A stretch of 22,906 nucleotides of DNA. Source: Larix sibirica. Its lineage: Eukaryota > Streptophyta > Pinopsida > Pinales > Pinaceae. Location of the stretch: assembly GCA_004151065.3 (NCBI GenBank), contig NWUY0300058583.1, forward strand, positions 1-22,906, read 5' to 3'. Below the pieces are notes generated by a model that saw nothing but the letters and a program-made list of their open reading frames with translations, had not been told where the DNA came from and made no database searches. The translations under genes and the position numbers were made by a program. Numbering within the stretch: position 1 is the stretch's first letter; each line of letters starts with the position of its first letter. Below, piece by piece: positions 9,832-19,269 of the stretch.

Positions 9832-10397
9832 ACACCAAGACACCCATGCTTTTGTTGCGCCACTCTATTATAAAATGTTGCACAAGTTACATATTATTTA
9901 TGTAGGAACATTAATGTTAATATTTTTTTGTTGTTGCACTACCACTTTAGTAGGTGACTTCTAGGGCAGTTCAAGCCATTTTGCAATGCGAGAATCAATA
10001 TGGAAGTGGGATGCAATCACCGGAATACATCGAGCAAGATTTGAAGCATATGATGGGTTTTGTAATCAAACGTTTAGTAATGGTCGGTTCGAGTAGAGAG
10101 AAAACAAAAGATGGCGCCATCAATTTGGTAAATCAAAAGGAAATTGTATAGAAGGAAATTGTATTGACTTGACATGAGTGGGAATACATACTAACAGATG
10201 CAGGGGAAATTCATTATTGTAGAAAAATATATCGTACTCATAGTAATTAGTGCTAAAAATATTTAGCTTCTTTGGTGTTCAACACATAATGGCAAGTTCC
10301 TTAATTCTAATTCTAATACTACGTCCCCAACTATTGTTGCATTATTATTGATTAATATTCCATGCATACGAGTTATTGCCTCATACTATAAGAAATA

Positions 10398-10462
10398 TGG
10401 GTGTGGTCTATGAAAGACACTTACTCTACAACAAGAGATATGGGTTCAAACCACAACACCCA
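10398..10462 (+). repeat. tRNA-like remnant (possible SINE head), first copy
   Basis: Seven bases TGGGTGT (10398-10404) pair perfectly with ACACCCA (10456-10462). Between them, TATGG-GTTCAAA-CCACA forms a T-arm with one mismatch and a B-box-like GGTTCAAACC. At 65 nt it is shorter than a tRNA, and the D and anticodon arms are not convincing. It fits a decayed tRNA-derived segment better than a working tRNA. Confidence 0.4.
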
Positions 10463-10516
10463 TTGTAATATTTCATTCGTTTAATAGTCTAGATCTATTA
10501 GGTGAACCTAGGGATC

Positions 10517-11192
10517 TGGTAACAAATCTAATGACAACTTTAACTTGAAAAAATTTAAACCTAATTAAATGACATATTACATGAGATTTTTTATAGAAAA
10601 TAGCGAAATTGCCAAGTGTTTATTCATTAATAAAATAATAACATATAAATAACATAAATTAAAACTGCAATCCAAAGAAGAATCTCTAATTACATGATCA
10701 ATGACCAACTTAACCAATTTTCATGTAGGCCTTGTCCTCCTTTAATCACCATCTCCTCTATCCGCAACAATAGTTGGGGGGAGACTCTCCACCCAACCAA
10801 CCCCCAGCCAAAGTTGAGGCCCCCGATTCCTCAACAATTAACACTATGCCAGACCAGGTAATACCTTAATTCTTTTATCTATTTCTCTATGAATCTAAGT
10901 GCCACCCTCTCCTCCTCCTTATACTCCCTCTTAACATACACACACACAATCCAAAACTAGCACAACAAGAAAGACTAGCGCCCCCCTACTCTTGTTCTTG
11001 CCCTCTTTTTATTACTTAATTTCCATTCTTTATTCAATTTATTACATTTTGCATGTGTGACACACATGTCACTCATGCACCTAAATTAAACTATTATAAT
11101 GCACATTTTCCTTTTTAATTTGTTTATATAGTTCTTGACATTTTTACCATTACCATATACCATAAACTTATATCTAATGTTGGGTTGTTACA
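10517..11192 (-). mobile_element. Gypsy-type LTR, minus orientation, first copy
   Basis: On the minus strand the LTR starts TGTAACAACCC at 11192, directly after a polypurine tract. The other end is placed at TGGTAACA (plus strand, 10517), giving near-inverted ends. The size of about 676 bp suits a Ty3/gypsy LTR. A homologous LTR lies at 13649-14339: the first about 265 bp are identical, and the rest is clearly diverged. The left end is less certain than the right. Confidence 0.6.
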
Positions 11193-11210
11193 TACTCCCC
11201 CCCTTTAGGA
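11193..11210 (-). other. Polypurine tract before the gypsy-type 3' LTR
   Basis: On the minus strand TCCTAAAGGGGGGGAGTA runs straight into the LTR start TGTAACA. This is the position and composition of a plus-strand-primer polypurine tract. It gives the minus orientation of this LTR. Confidence 0.65.
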
Positions 11211-11487
11211 AACTTTGTCCCAAACTTATAGCCCCATAGCAAAAAATACAAAGACGTACTCAATCAATCATGTAGATAGTATGTAATATAGATAACTAGT
11301 AATGTTGTGGAGATGAGATATTTATACGTGTGTCTATCACATAGAAATCTCCTACCTACACTAATATAATCATGGTGCCCTAAGTTACGATATGCTCTGG
11401 ATAATATGCAATCCATTAAACAATTATGCATCATTCTAATTACACACTCAAGCATCAAACAAGTTAATACAAAAAATAAAAGTACAC
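11211..11487. other. Short unassigned stretch before the second block
   Basis: By position this should be the 3' end of the gypsy-type internal region on the minus strand. No coding match is seen. It ends at an N (11488), beyond which the Copia LTR sequence begins abruptly in mid-LTR. Confidence 0.45.
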
Positions 11488-11488
11488 N

Positions 11489-11785
11489 CTTACTAGAAGG
11501 TTCCACCTACTAGAAAATACCTTCACTAGAAACTATATAAAGGAGTAGAAGCAATGTAATAAGATGCTTTACGAAGTGTATTGTAACTAGATTTGTGCTC
11601 ATTTGGAGATTGTCCCCTCAAAGAGACAAGTGAACATTGATTTCATCAATAAAAGTATTGCTATTGTGATGTTTGGTTATCTATAATTGCCTATTTCTCT
11701 GGTGAGTCTATCTTTTTCATTTTAAAATCCTTTATTCTATTATTTTTCGCTTTGAATTTTTGTTCTACTAATAAGGTACATAACA
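11489..11785 (+). mobile_element. Copia-type LTR, 5'-truncated second copy
   Basis: It corresponds to 8357-8653 and lacks the first 139 bases of the LTR, including TGTTAGGG. The TATA box (11534-11541), AATAAA (11648-11653) and TAACA end (11785) are retained. It is followed by the same PBS and internal DNA, so it behaves as a 5' LTR, not as the missing 3' LTR. Confidence 0.8.
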
Positions 11786-11787
11786 TC

Positions 11788-11801
11788 TGGTATCAAAGAA
11801 C
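11788..11801 (+). other. Primer-binding site, second copy
   Basis: TGGTATCAAAGAAC, identical to 8656-8669, two bases after the truncated LTR. Confidence 0.75.
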
Positions 11802-12861
11802 TTTATAGAGATGAAAAATTTAGAATTTTTACGCTAGAGACGTGTTTCGATGTCTATAACTAACATAGTGATATGTCATTCACTTGGTAAACCTGTGGTT
11901 GGGGAAGACTACATGTAGAAAATATAAGAGGTTTCATCTAGTTGGACACCCTTGTAACCCTTGTTGGCACCCCTCCGGGTAGTGTTGCACTATATATCAC
12001 CTATACATGGAATTTCACTTCCACGTACCCTCTAGTATATCGAAAGTGCCCTAGGTGACTTGAAACCAACTTTAGATAATCCAATCGACCGTCTTGCTGC
12101 TATAGTGCCACTAAGCATAGCACCCGAGAATATTACTCTCTAGTACCTAGGTAGTTGGCTAGTATAGCTGAGGGTATGATCGAGCCTCCTTAGTTTGTTG
12201 AGATATTGGGTTGAGTACTACTATTGGACCCTGAAAGTCAATTAGAGAGATATAAAACTTGTAACTGCCTTACCTTAAGACCCTAGAATCCATATCTTCT
12301 ATGACCAATCCATGAAATTGTTATATAATTTGAAGTATTAAGAATTTGAGAATTCTGCCAATGCAATAATATTCGAGTAGGAATACAAATCCCCCATGAT
12401 TAGTTGAAAAAACGTTTTGGGTTCCTCTTGCACCCTTATTTTAGACCTCTCTCAACACAATCATGTGTGGTGTTGGTCACATTTGTACTACTCTCTAATA
12501 AAATTTTGTTGTGGAGCCTTATTTCTAACCCATCTCAACATAATGCTTGCATTGAACTTATCACATTGGTACCATGCTTATGTACCCTTTTTATGGACCC
12601 ATTTACCTTATGGATAACATTTGATGAGTTGAGCTCTCCCACAAAGTTTCCCAACTAGAAACACTATATGATGAGTTGCAACATAAGTTAGACTGCAACC
12701 ACTCCTCTACTCAACAAAATCTTGATGACCTTCATTGCAATGTTACGAAATTGGAGTCACTTTTTGGCTAGATAACCCACTTTATGACACTCTTTCCTTC
12801 ATCATATTTAGGATAATAGATCCAGAATGGTCTTCTATAACACTCTAAATAATTATATTTG

Positions 12862-12963
12862 TTGGCTAAGTGTTACACCATTATACTTGGAGTCATGCGT
12901 GGGCTTCTTTACCTCCATGAACATTCTCAACTATGAATTATTCATCAAAATATTAAAGCAAGC
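12862..12963 (+). pseudogene. Receptor-like kinase fragment, second copy
   Basis: This is an identical copy of 9730-9831, with the same TGA and the same HQN in place of HRD. It comes with the block duplication and is not an independent capture. Confidence 0.7.
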
Positions 12964-13529
12964 ACACCAAGACACCCATGCTTTTGTTGCGCCACTCTAT
13001 TATAAAATGTTGCACAAGTTACATATTATTTATGTAGGAACATTAATGTTAATATTTTTTTGTTGTTGCACTACCACTTTAGTAGGTGACTTCTAGGGCA
13101 GTTCAAGCCATTTTGCAATGCGAGAATCAATATGGAAGTGGGATGCAATCACCGGAATACATCGAGCAAGATTTGAAGCATATGATGGGTTTTGTAATCA
13201 AACGTTTAGTAATGGTCGGTTCGAGTAGAGAGAAAACAAAAGATGGCGCCATCAATTTGGTAAATCAAAAGGAAATTGTATAGAAGGAAATTGTATTGAC
13301 TTGACATGAGTGGGAATACATACTAACAGATGCAGGGGAAATTCATTATTGTAGAAAAATATATCGTACTCATAGTAATTAGTGCTAAAAATATTTAGCT
13401 TCTTTGGTGTTCAACACATAATGGCAAGTTCCTTAATTCTAATTCTAATACTACGTCCCCAACTATTGTTGCATTATTATTGATTAATATTCCATGCATA
13501 CGAGTTATTGCCTCATACTATAAGAAATA

Positions 13530-13594
13530 TGGGTGTGGTCTATGAAAGACACTTACTCTACAACAAGAGATATGGGTTCAAACCACAACACCCA
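13530..13594 (+). repeat. tRNA-like remnant, second copy
   Basis: Identical to 10398-10462, carried by the block duplication. Confidence 0.38.
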
Positions 13595-13648
13595 TTGTAA
13601 TATTTCATTCGTTTAATAGTCTAGATCTATTAGGTGAACCTAGGGATC

Positions 13649-14339
13649 TGGTAACAAATCTAATGACAACTTTAACTTGAAAAAATTTAAACCTAATTAA
13701 ATGACATATTACATGAGATTTTTTATAGAAAATAGCGAAATTGCCAAGTGTTTATTCATTAATAAAATAATAACATATAAATAACATAAATTAAAACTGC
13801 AATCCAAAGAAGAATCTCTAATTACATGATCAATGACCAACTTAACCAATTTTCATGTAGGCCTTGTCCTCCTTTAATCACCATCTCCTCTATCCGCAAC
13901 AATAGTTGGGGGGACACTCTCCACCCAACCAACCCCAAGTAGAAGTTGAGGCCCCCGAGCCCTCAACAATTAACCCTATGCTAGAAAAAGGTAAGACCTT
14001 AACTCTTTTTCTCTATATACCTCTATACAGAATCACTACCGCCTTAGCCTTCTTCCATACAGGTGCACAAACAACAAAAAAACTAGCATGACAAGCAACA
14101 ACCCCCAAAATTAACCAATAAGGATAGCCCCTCACCTCTTGGTCGTGCCCCTTTTTATTACTCAATTTTCATATTTTACTCAATTTATTAATTCTCTCAT
14201 GGATGACACATTTGCCACTCATGCAACTAAATTAAATTATAATAAACAATTTCCTTTTTATTTCTATGTATTACCTAACCTTTTTACTACTACCATATGC
14301 TATTATACTTGTACTAATATCTAAGGTTGGGGTGTTACA
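13649..14339 (-). mobile_element. Gypsy-type LTR, second copy, mosaic
   Basis: The left 266 bases equal the first copy. From 13915 on, the two LTRs remain alignable but differ often, with indels. On the minus strand this LTR starts TGTAACACCCC at 14339, preceded by a purine-rich GTGGGAAGG. A plus-strand gag remnant follows on the right within about 90 bases, which does not fit a normal minus-oriented element and suggests a rearranged junction. Confidence 0.58.
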
Positions 14340-14419
14340 CCTTCCCACAAGGAAAAATATGAATCATCCAATCCCAATGGGCCTCACTCCACTCTACTAG
14401 TCCATGATCCAATTACTCA

Positions 14420-15560
14420 AATGTGTCACAAGATTCCTAAAGTTGATCTCACTAACTTTGATGGGTCAAACACCACAAGATGTGTCACTTAGATGGAACA
14501 TTAATTTTCCTTGCATGTAATCATAGATGATGTTATGAAACTTTGAGTGGTTGTCTTATATTTAGATCTCAAATGCTAGTAATGGTGGAAATGACACAAG
14601 AAATCCTATAAGGGTTATATTTCTTGGACAGAATTTGTTTCAAATATCTATGAACATTTTGAAATAGACACTCATTATTTGGGGCAACTGACCAAGCTCA
14701 AATAATTGTGCACAGTTAAAAGGTTTCATCTCATCTTTTGAGCAACTAGCCATCTGCACTAAAAGCACGTTCAATACTTTTTACAAGGAATGTTTCATCA
14801 ATGGTTGAAATAAGAGATACATGCACTAGTCTTAATGGCTCATCCTATGAATTGGTTGAATGCCACTCAAAGAGATAAATAATCCCAAAGGGTGACGAAT
14901 GCTCAAATAAAAAGGCCCCATTTATTCCACATCCCTATCCACCTACCTTCACTTCTACTAATCTCTCCCTATCCTATCCACCTCTCAAGATCCAAAAGTT
15001 AACTTGAGATGAAATGGTAGAGCACCAAATAAAAGGGCCATGCTACAAATATGATGAAAAATATCCCTTGGCCATAAATGTAACGATGAAAAACACTTAA
15101 TGGTTATTTTAGAGGATGTTTTTGATGAGGAAGTTGATGCTAGCACCCATGAGGTCCCTCATTCACATATGGAATAAATTCCCCATTGTGATTTGTATGA
15201 GGAGTAACCATAGACCTCTTTGCATACCTTGATTTATATCCCCCCCCAAACCCTCAAATTGATTGGCTACCTCAAACATTGCAAATACATGGTCTTAATT
15301 GACAGTGGCATGCATAAATTTATTCATTGTCAAGTAGCCTGAAAAACATACTACTATATCCATGTTGTGAACAACTTCCAAACATGATTACAAATGAGGA
15401 GCTATGAAATGAAGTGGTTGTTGTGAAAATATGCAACTTCAAATGGGTGATTATTGCCTCAAAACCCACATGTTTGTTATTAAAATGAGTGGTTGTGATA
15501 TTGTATTGGTTGTTGAATGGTTATGAATATTAAACCTCATCACCATTGATTATGACACAA
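14420..15560 (+). pseudogene. Ty3/gypsy gag-protease remnant, heavily decayed
   Basis: The plus-strand translation, with many stops and shifts, follows the gag of plant Ty3/gypsy elements. Readable pieces are IPKVDLTNFDGSNT (from 14433), DVMKL-VVVLYLDLK, YKGYISWTEFVSNIYEHFEI, HYLGQLTKLK, then FEQLAICTK, FYKECFING and VLMAHPMNWLNATQR. A protease follows: TLQIHGLN-type lead-in, VLIDSGMHKFIH with the active-site DSG at 15301-15309, then YIHVVNNFQ, and CDIVLVVEWL with LITIDYD near 15495-15560. No RT, RNase H or integrase follows, because the similarity stops where the CpG-rich block begins. The amino-terminal part of gag is missing or unrecognisable. Clade assignment was not attempted by alignment. 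Confidence 0.82.
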
Positions 15561-15574
15561 ACTCTTGTGGACAA

Positions 15575-16216
15575 AAATCCGACGACATTTCGTCAGATAT
15601 CAGACCAAAAAACGACGCAAATTCGACGAATTTGACTCGAAAAAATAGTCGGTGCATTTTCGGCGCATATCCAACGAACCGTTAAATGTTGGTTGTCCAA
15701 CCACATATACGTCTTTTATCCGACAAACATTTATACTAAAATAAAGGGGAATATTGAGCTTTATCCGACGTACAAATGTCGAAAATGTGATAACTATTTG
15801 GTAGGCTATCCAACCACATTCGACGTATATATGTCGAATGTTCGAATGCATGTTTGTCGGATATTTGACTACAATAGAGTCAATAACTGAACTCAAGGGC
15901 GAGGGAAAATTCCTTTTAATGTTGGATAAGCGACTATTCATCGGTTATCTGACCAATATGAGGACCCTCGCATAGTAGAATCCGACGCTAGGTCATCGGA
16001 TAAGTGACGAAAGGGAGTCACATATCAGACCCAGATGGAGAAGATGAGGTATCTATCACGGATCCCAATGTGTCACATAACCGTTGTCTCACATCCCTAT
16101 ATAGCCTCCCGACATGTTGGATATCCAACGAATGTACAGTGTATCCGACGACGATTATGTGGTTTCGACGGAATGTTCGTCGGTTTTTTTGGGTTTAGTT
16201 TGTCAGTAATCCGACG
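15575..16216. mobile_element. CpG-rich block of TCCGACG/CGTCGGA-type motifs (CACTA subterminal-repeat-like)
   Basis: Short words such as TCCGACG, CGTCGG, TATCCGAC, TTCGACG and decayed forms (TCCAACG, CATCGG) recur many times in both orientations. Clear ones lie at 15578, 15756, 15855, 15980, 16146 and 16210. CpG is frequent here but rare in flanking DNA. Dense short motifs in both orientations are typical of the subterminal regions of plant CACTA transposons. I find no certain CACTA terminal inverted repeat and no transposase, so it could be a deleted non-autonomous copy or another motif-rich repeat. It directly abuts the gypsy protease end. Confidence 0.5.
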
Positions 16217-16682
16217 TTATAAAAACATTAAAAAAATTAATTCTAGAAGGTTCATATTTTTCACGCTTTGTTTGTTGATGGCATCATTAAAGCTAACACT
16301 TTCAAACTCAATATTCCAGACTCTTGAGCAATTCAATCATTTTCCTGCAATTCACATATTCTCAAATTTCCCACAATAAAAATGAAATAAAATAAAATAT
16401 TGTTGTAAGAGGATGAAGGCTTAATATGGGATTCAGAGAGCAATCATGTGCACCATAGAGACCGAGTAGCAACTATGACACAAGTATATCCATATTTCGA
16501 TTCAAGGGTCACACAGATGGGACAAGATCATGATTTGTAATATAAATGTGTTTCATAACTAATAGCTTCATTTGTCATGATAACTTCCTAACTCAAGATT
16601 AGGAGATACTCATTTATTACATGCATCTTCCTTTTAAGGCTTGGAGACACAAGTGAAAAGGAAAAACTATCAATAACAACAA
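16217..16682. other. Unassigned stretch
   Basis: AT-rich DNA with no recognisable coding or repeat structure. An overlapping open frame reaching 16379 begins inside the CpG-rich block and resembles no protein I know. Confidence 0.45.
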
Positions 16683-16752
16683 CAATAAAGATTATAGAAC
16701 AAGCAAAAACCCACTAGCAATAAATATTACAGAACAAGCAAAAACCCACGAC
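16683..16752. repeat. 35-bp tandem duplication
   Basis: Two units start CAATAAAGATT (16683) and CAATAAATATT (16718). Both contain AGAACAAGCAAAAACCCAC. Confidence 0.85.
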
Positions 16753-17422
16753 TGTGAATTAGAAAATAGAGGAAAGCTTACCAATAACAACATTACATGA
16801 CTTCAAACTCAAGCAAGAAATGCAGGTAACCAACTCACTAATATATATAGAGTCTAGACAATTCACTAAGATCTCTTGTAGTCATATAGATGAAACTTTG
16901 CATTCAAAATAATTTAATTGAGATTTTCAAACAATAATTTTCAAAAGAAGCTGGTAAATCTCATTATTCTCGAGGTGTCGATGATTTTGATTTACGGTTA
17001 GGATTTTCAAAACAGTCCAGAGTTACCGTAAAACAATGATTTGACATAACAAATCCTATCCTCCAGAATTCTACTACATTCACTATATTCCGAAATCATA
17101 TTAATAAAAATCTGGTAATTAGGTGCCTAGGATTTTAATTGAGCATATTGTGCCTTGTTAATATTTTATTCTAGAAGCTTCCCCAACAAATATATTTAAA
17201 TTAAATCTAATGGGAATTGTAAAAATTGTAACTTCCCAGGAATAATTAGATATATGGGATGATTTTGATTAATTAACTTTCAGAAATTATTAATCAGTAT
17301 TGCGAATTTGACTTAACTTTAAAACACATATAGGGGAAAAACTATACAAAGCACAACAATATCAATATCCTCAAAATGGTATATCTGATTTAGCAACCAT
17401 TAAAGAGTTGAAATTTTCTTAC

Positions 17423-17491
17423 CCTACTTGGTTCATGTAGCATTTTTATTCTGTGTGCTTCTTGCACTTCCTTTCTTGTCTCTTTGAAGTC
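17423..17491 (-). CDS. Exon candidate, 69 nt, duplicated (copy 1)
   Basis: On the minus strand a 23-codon open segment is flanked by CTAG before and GTAAGA after, matching splice acceptor and donor consensus. A T-rich stretch lies upstream of the acceptor. The translation contains FKETRKEVQEAHRIKMLHEP, charged and helix-like. The length is a multiple of three, so it would be a phase-neutral exon. Copy 2 keeps the frame and both splice signals. The parent protein is not recognised, and no other exons on this strand could be supported. It could be a captured or relocated exon of a coiled-coil protein. Confidence 0.42.
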
Positions 17492-17710
17492 CTAGATAAT
17501 AGGAAAATAAGTTAAAAAACTGTAAGAAAAGAATACAATCCATTTAATTAAAAACTCACAAATAAGGAATCATAATTCCTAAGACCACACGTACTTCTGG
17601 TATTACCACCAACAAAGAATAAATTCAAGGCCATATAGTAAAGAAAATGTGCTAATAAAAAATGAAAGTCAATAATCATCTCTCTAGATAAATATAACAG
17701 AGACAATTAG

Positions 17711-17935
17711 CCCCATTGACTAGCTCGAGTGGTTGAGTGCTTTGAGCTTCATGTAGGAGTTCTCTGCATCAATGCCCCAAGATGGATGTCTCTACCGCAT
17801 GCCTCACTCAATGTATTTCTTGGATCAGGCATCATGATCAACTGTGACAGGTGTACACTGGATACCATCACTGAAATGCAGGAGGTGCCCAGAGGATTCT
17901 TTGTGAGGTTTTCCTTGGAAAAAAACAGAAATAAA
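17711..17935 (+). repeat. tRNA-derived SINE-like segment, copy 1
   Basis: TAGCTCGAGTGG (17720-17731) fits a pol III A box with one extra base. About 45 bases later, GCATCAATGCCCC is a weak B-box remnant. The segment runs about 225 bp and ends in an A-rich tail (GGAAAAAAACAGAAATAAA). An 88-codon open frame covering it is incidental. The call is inferred from box spacing and tail only. Confidence 0.42.
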
Positions 17936-18627
17936 CATTACATGACTTCAACTCAAGCAAGAAATGCATCCAACCAACTCACTAATATAGTATAGAGTTT
18001 ATACAATTCACTAAGATCTCGTGTAGTCATATAGATGAAACTTTACATTCAAAATAATTTAATTGAAATTTTCAAACAATACTTTTCAAAAGAAGCTGGT
18101 AATTCTCATTATTCTCGAGGTGTCAATGATTTTGATTTATAGTAAGGATTTTCAAAATAGTCCAGAGTTACAATAAGGATATATTGATTTTGAGTTATAG
18201 AACTAGGATTTTGAAAACAATCCAGAGTTAAAGTAAAACAATGATTTGACATAAGAAAGCCTGTCCTCCAGAATTCTGCTACATTCACTATATTCCGAAA
18301 TCATATTAATAAAAATATAGTAACAAGGTGCCTAGGATTTTATTTGAGCATATTGTGCCTTGTTAATATTTTATTCTAGAAGCTTCCCCAACAATTATAT
18401 TTAAATTAAATCTAATGGGAATTGTAAAAATTGTAACTTCCCAAGAATAATTAGATATATGGGATCATTTTGTTTAATTAACTTTCAGAAATTATTAATC
18501 AATATTGCGAATTTGACTTCACTTTAAAACAAATATAGGGGAAAAACTATACAAAGCACAACAATATAAATATCCTCAAAATGGTATCTCTGATTTAGAA
18601 ACCATTAAAGAGTTGGAATTTTCTTAC

Positions 18628-18696
18628 CTTACTTGGTTCATGTAGCATTTTTATTCTTTGTGCTTCTTGCATTTCCTTTCTTGTCTCTTTGAATTC
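18628..18696 (-). CDS. Exon candidate, 69 nt, duplicated (copy 2)
   Basis: Same length and position in unit 2 as the copy in unit 1, flanked by ATAG and GTAAGA. The translation contains FKETRKEMQEAQRIKMLHEP. Against copy 1 the changes are four conservative substitutions (Asp/Glu, Val/Met, His/Gln, Arg/Lys) with no stop and no indel. That is a better state than the surrounding duplicate DNA, which has indels. Confidence 0.42.
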
Positions 18697-18915
18697 CTAT
18701 ATAATAGGAAAATAAGTAATAAAACTGTAAGAAAAGAATGCAATCCATTTAATTAAAAACTCACAAATAAGGAATCTTAATTCCTAAGACCACACGTACT
18801 TCTGGTATTACCACTAACAGAGAATAAATTCAAGGCCATATAGTAAAGAAAATGTGCTAATAAAAAATGGAAGTCAATAATCATCTCTCCGGATAAATAT
18901 AATAGAAACAATTAG

Positions 18916-19140
18916 CCATGTTGACTAGATCGAGTGCTCGAGTGATTTGAGCTTCATGTAGGATTTCTCTGCATCAATGCCCCAGGATGGTTGTCTCTAC
19001 TGCATGCCTCACTCAATGTCTCTGTTGGATCAGGCATCATGATCAATTGTGACAGGTGTACACTGAATACCATCAATGAAATGTAGGAGGTGCCCGGAGG
19101 GTTCTCTGAGAGATTTTCCTTTGAAAAAAAATAGAAATAA
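18916..19140 (+). repeat. tRNA-derived SINE-like segment, copy 2
   Basis: The diverged twin of the segment ending unit 1, with the A box altered (TAGATCGAGTGC) and an A-rich tail at about 19120-19140. It was probably duplicated with the unit and not inserted separately. Confidence 0.4.
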
Positions 19141-19269
19141 ATGGCATGCAGTTTCATTGTTCTTCCCAAATACCTGAAGTTGGCAGATGGAGTACAAAAG
19201 AACATAGAGCAGTCTTTGGTTTTGGATGAAATGGGACAAATCCAAGCCTACTTAGTAAGACATCAGTGA
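19141..19269 (+). CDS. Exon candidate on the plus strand (open ATG frame, splice signals)
   Basis: An open frame of 42 codons runs from ATG 19141 to TGA 19267-19269. Within it, an AG at 19150-19151 and a strong donor GTAAGA at 19255 would bound an exon of 103 nt. The translation includes FIVLPKYLKLADGVQKNIEQ and LVLDEMGQIQAYL, a balanced, soluble composition unlike the flanking AT-rich junk frames. It begins directly after unit 2 of the tandem duplication. The family is not recognised. It could be one exon of a gene fragment or pseudogene. Confidence 0.4.
   Translation: MACSFIVLPKYLKLADGVQKNIEQSLVLDEMGQIQAYLVRHQ

Larger units (their letters stand above)
8670..10516 (+). mobile_element. Copia-like internal region, non-coding, first copy
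   Basis: No gag, integrase, RT or RNase H motif is recognisable in any frame, and open frames stay under 90 codons. The stretch may be a non-autonomous (LARD-like) interior or a heavily decayed one. It contains a receptor-kinase-like fragment (9730-9831) and a tRNA-like remnant (10398-10462). Open frames at 9272-9526, 9695-9964 and 9954-10151 match nothing I know apart from the kinase fragment, which is in another frame. The whole stretch recurs 3132 bp downstream. Confidence 0.55.
11489..13914 (+). repeat. Second copy of the Copia LTR/internal block, offset 3132 bp
   Basis: Bases 11489-13914 repeat 8357-10782 almost exactly. By eye I found one difference (8385 G versus 11517 A), and the open frames in both copies translate identically. 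The copy starts inside the LTR, straight after the N at 11488, and near-identity stops at 13914/10782 inside the gypsy-type LTR. It may be a recent segmental duplication or an assembly duplicate. Confidence 0.9.
16791..17935. repeat. Tandem duplication, unit 1 (about 1.15 kb)
   Basis: It begins CATTACATGACTTC and is followed directly by unit 2 with the same start at 17936. The units are alignable over their whole length, with an estimated divergence near 10% by eye. Unit 1 lacks an extra segment of about 60 bp present in unit 2. It carries a minus-strand exon candidate (17423-17491) and ends in a tRNA-SINE-like segment. Confidence 0.88.
17936..19140. repeat. Tandem duplication, unit 2 (about 1.2 kb)
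   Basis: The offset from unit 1 is 1145 bp at the start and 1205 bp further on. The difference comes from an internal duplication near 18140-18240, where a phrase with AGGATTTT and CAGAGTTA is repeated. It ends with a SINE-like segment and an A-rich tail near 19120-19140. Confidence 0.88.

Noticed and set aside
9272-10151. Plus-strand open frames in the Copia-like interior (also at 12404-13283)
   Set aside because: They have low complexity and match no gag or pol; the one recognisable segment (kinase-like) is read in a different frame.
15600-16379. Open frames over the CpG-rich block
   Set aside because: The block is built of short repeated motifs on both strands, and its open frames follow from that composition.
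17729-17995. 88-codon plus-strand open frame
   Set aside because: It spans a SINE-like segment and the junction of the tandem units; unit 2 does not preserve it.
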